In this document: piece after piece, positions 63,615 through 64,000 of the stretch | Layout of the letters: each line of letters starts with the position of its first letter | Numbering within the stretch: the stretch's first letter is position 1 | From: Taxillus chinensis | Taxonomy: Eukaryota > Streptophyta > Magnoliopsida > Santalales > Loranthaceae | Direction: 5' to 3' | Assembly (NCBI GenBank): GCA_023512835.1 | Contig: CM042090.1 | Location: 26,637,783-26,701,782 of the forward strand | DNA: 64,000 nucleotides | Notes under the pieces: generated by a model | Told to the model about the DNA's origin: nothing | Database searches by the model: none | What the model saw: only the letters and a program-made list of their open reading frames with translations | Position numbers and translations under genes: made by a program

Positions 63615-64000
63615 ATGGATTATGCAGATCATGCTTTGCTCGAATCCATTCAGCGCTACCTCCTCGACGACTCGGACTCCGCAGCGGCCACAAGCCTGGC
63701 CGGCATATGGACGACGGCGGCGGAGCAGCTACCGTCTGCAGGCGCAGTGCTGGCGGTGAAGCCGGAATTTGATGACACGGTGGGGGCGGCTCCGGAACCG
63801 GAGAGCAAGCCGCGCTACCGGGGCGTGAGGCGGCGGCCGTGGGGGAGGTACGCGGCGGAGATAAGGGATCCGGCGAGAAACGGCGCCCGGGTGTGGCTGG
63901 GGACGTTCTGGACGGCGGAGGACGCAGCGCTGGCGTACGACCGTGCCGCCTACCGGATGCGCGGCTCGCGCGCGCTGCTCAACTTCCCGCTCCGGATCAA
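63615..64000 (+). CDS. AP2/ERF transcription factor, ERF subfamily (3' end outside window)
   Basis: The ATG at 63615 opens a frame that stays open to the window end (128 complete codons). It begins [19 protein letters not shown], followed by an acidic, Ala-rich stretch, then the AP2 domain from about residue 69: [20 protein letters not shown], then [20 protein letters not shown] and [17 protein letters not shown]. Ala and Asp at AP2 positions 14 and 19 mark the ERF rather than the DREB type, so binding to GCC boxes is expected. The LESIQRYLL start and AYRMRG...ALLNFPLRI end fit group IX-like ERFs that act in ethylene, jasmonate and defence responses; this placement is inference. GC content is much higher than the surroundings, as is common for intronless ERF genes. 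The C-terminal activation region cannot be seen. Confidence 0.93.
   Translation, partial: MDYADHALLESIQRYLLDDSDSAAATSLAGIWTTAAEQLPSAGAVLAVKPEFDDTVGAAPEPESKPRYRGVRRRPWGRYAAEIRDPARNGARVWLGTFWTAEDAALAYDRAAYRMRGSRALLNFPLRI

Overview
The window is nuclear DNA of a flowering plant, most likely a eudicot. Intron-rich genes with plant-type products (a PPR protein, an AP2/ERF factor, a RABD2-class GTPase, a DUF247 remnant) sit in AT-rich intergenic DNA full of LTR elements, MITE-like foldbacks and microsatellites. Nothing suggests organelle or bacterial DNA. The species cannot be named from the sequence alone.

Layout. 1-1.6 kb: first coding exon of a probable small conserved plant protein on the minus strand. 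2.0-12.2 kb: a complete Athila-type Ty3/Gypsy retrotransposon with near-identical 1.56 kb LTRs and a perfect CTAGA target duplication, but with broken gag and pol. 13.8-14.3 kb: an internally deleted copy of part of the PPR gene that lies 7 kb further on. 14.9-15.2 kb: a foldback element just upstream of the RPS4 gene (15.6-17.7 kb, five coding exons). 19.9-22.1 kb: an intronless E-class PPR gene with one single-base frameshift. 23.6-25.4 kb: minus-strand DUF247 (UPF0481) remnant. 28.2-30.7 kb: a six-exon plastid-type FAD monooxygenase gene, also with a single-base frameshift. 33.45-33.92 kb: a very small TRIM retroelement. 38.4-41.5 kb: an eight-exon RABD2-type GTPase gene with a MITE in intron 1. 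42.7-47.9 kb: a nine-exon UCH-L3-type deubiquitinase gene with a GC-AG intron. 52.6-55.2 kb and about 60.2-61.0 kb: two LTRs or LTR fragments of Tat/Ogre type, the first with a TTCGA-rich minisatellite. 56.0-57.1 kb: a decayed PIF/Harbinger-associated Myb/SANT-like ORF. 63.6-64.0 kb: the 5' part of an AP2/ERF gene cut off by the window end.

The host genes do not form a pathway; they are independent genes, each with its own promoter region. The best second looks are the possible LTR-supplied start codon for gag through a leader intron, the TRIM element, the two foldback elements, the PPR fragment duplication, and the pattern of single-base indels in homopolymers, which may be assembly error rather than gene loss. 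I found no clearly new biological system. The gene identities and splice sites are supported directly by reading frames, splice dinucleotides and family motifs; element clade names and dates are inference.
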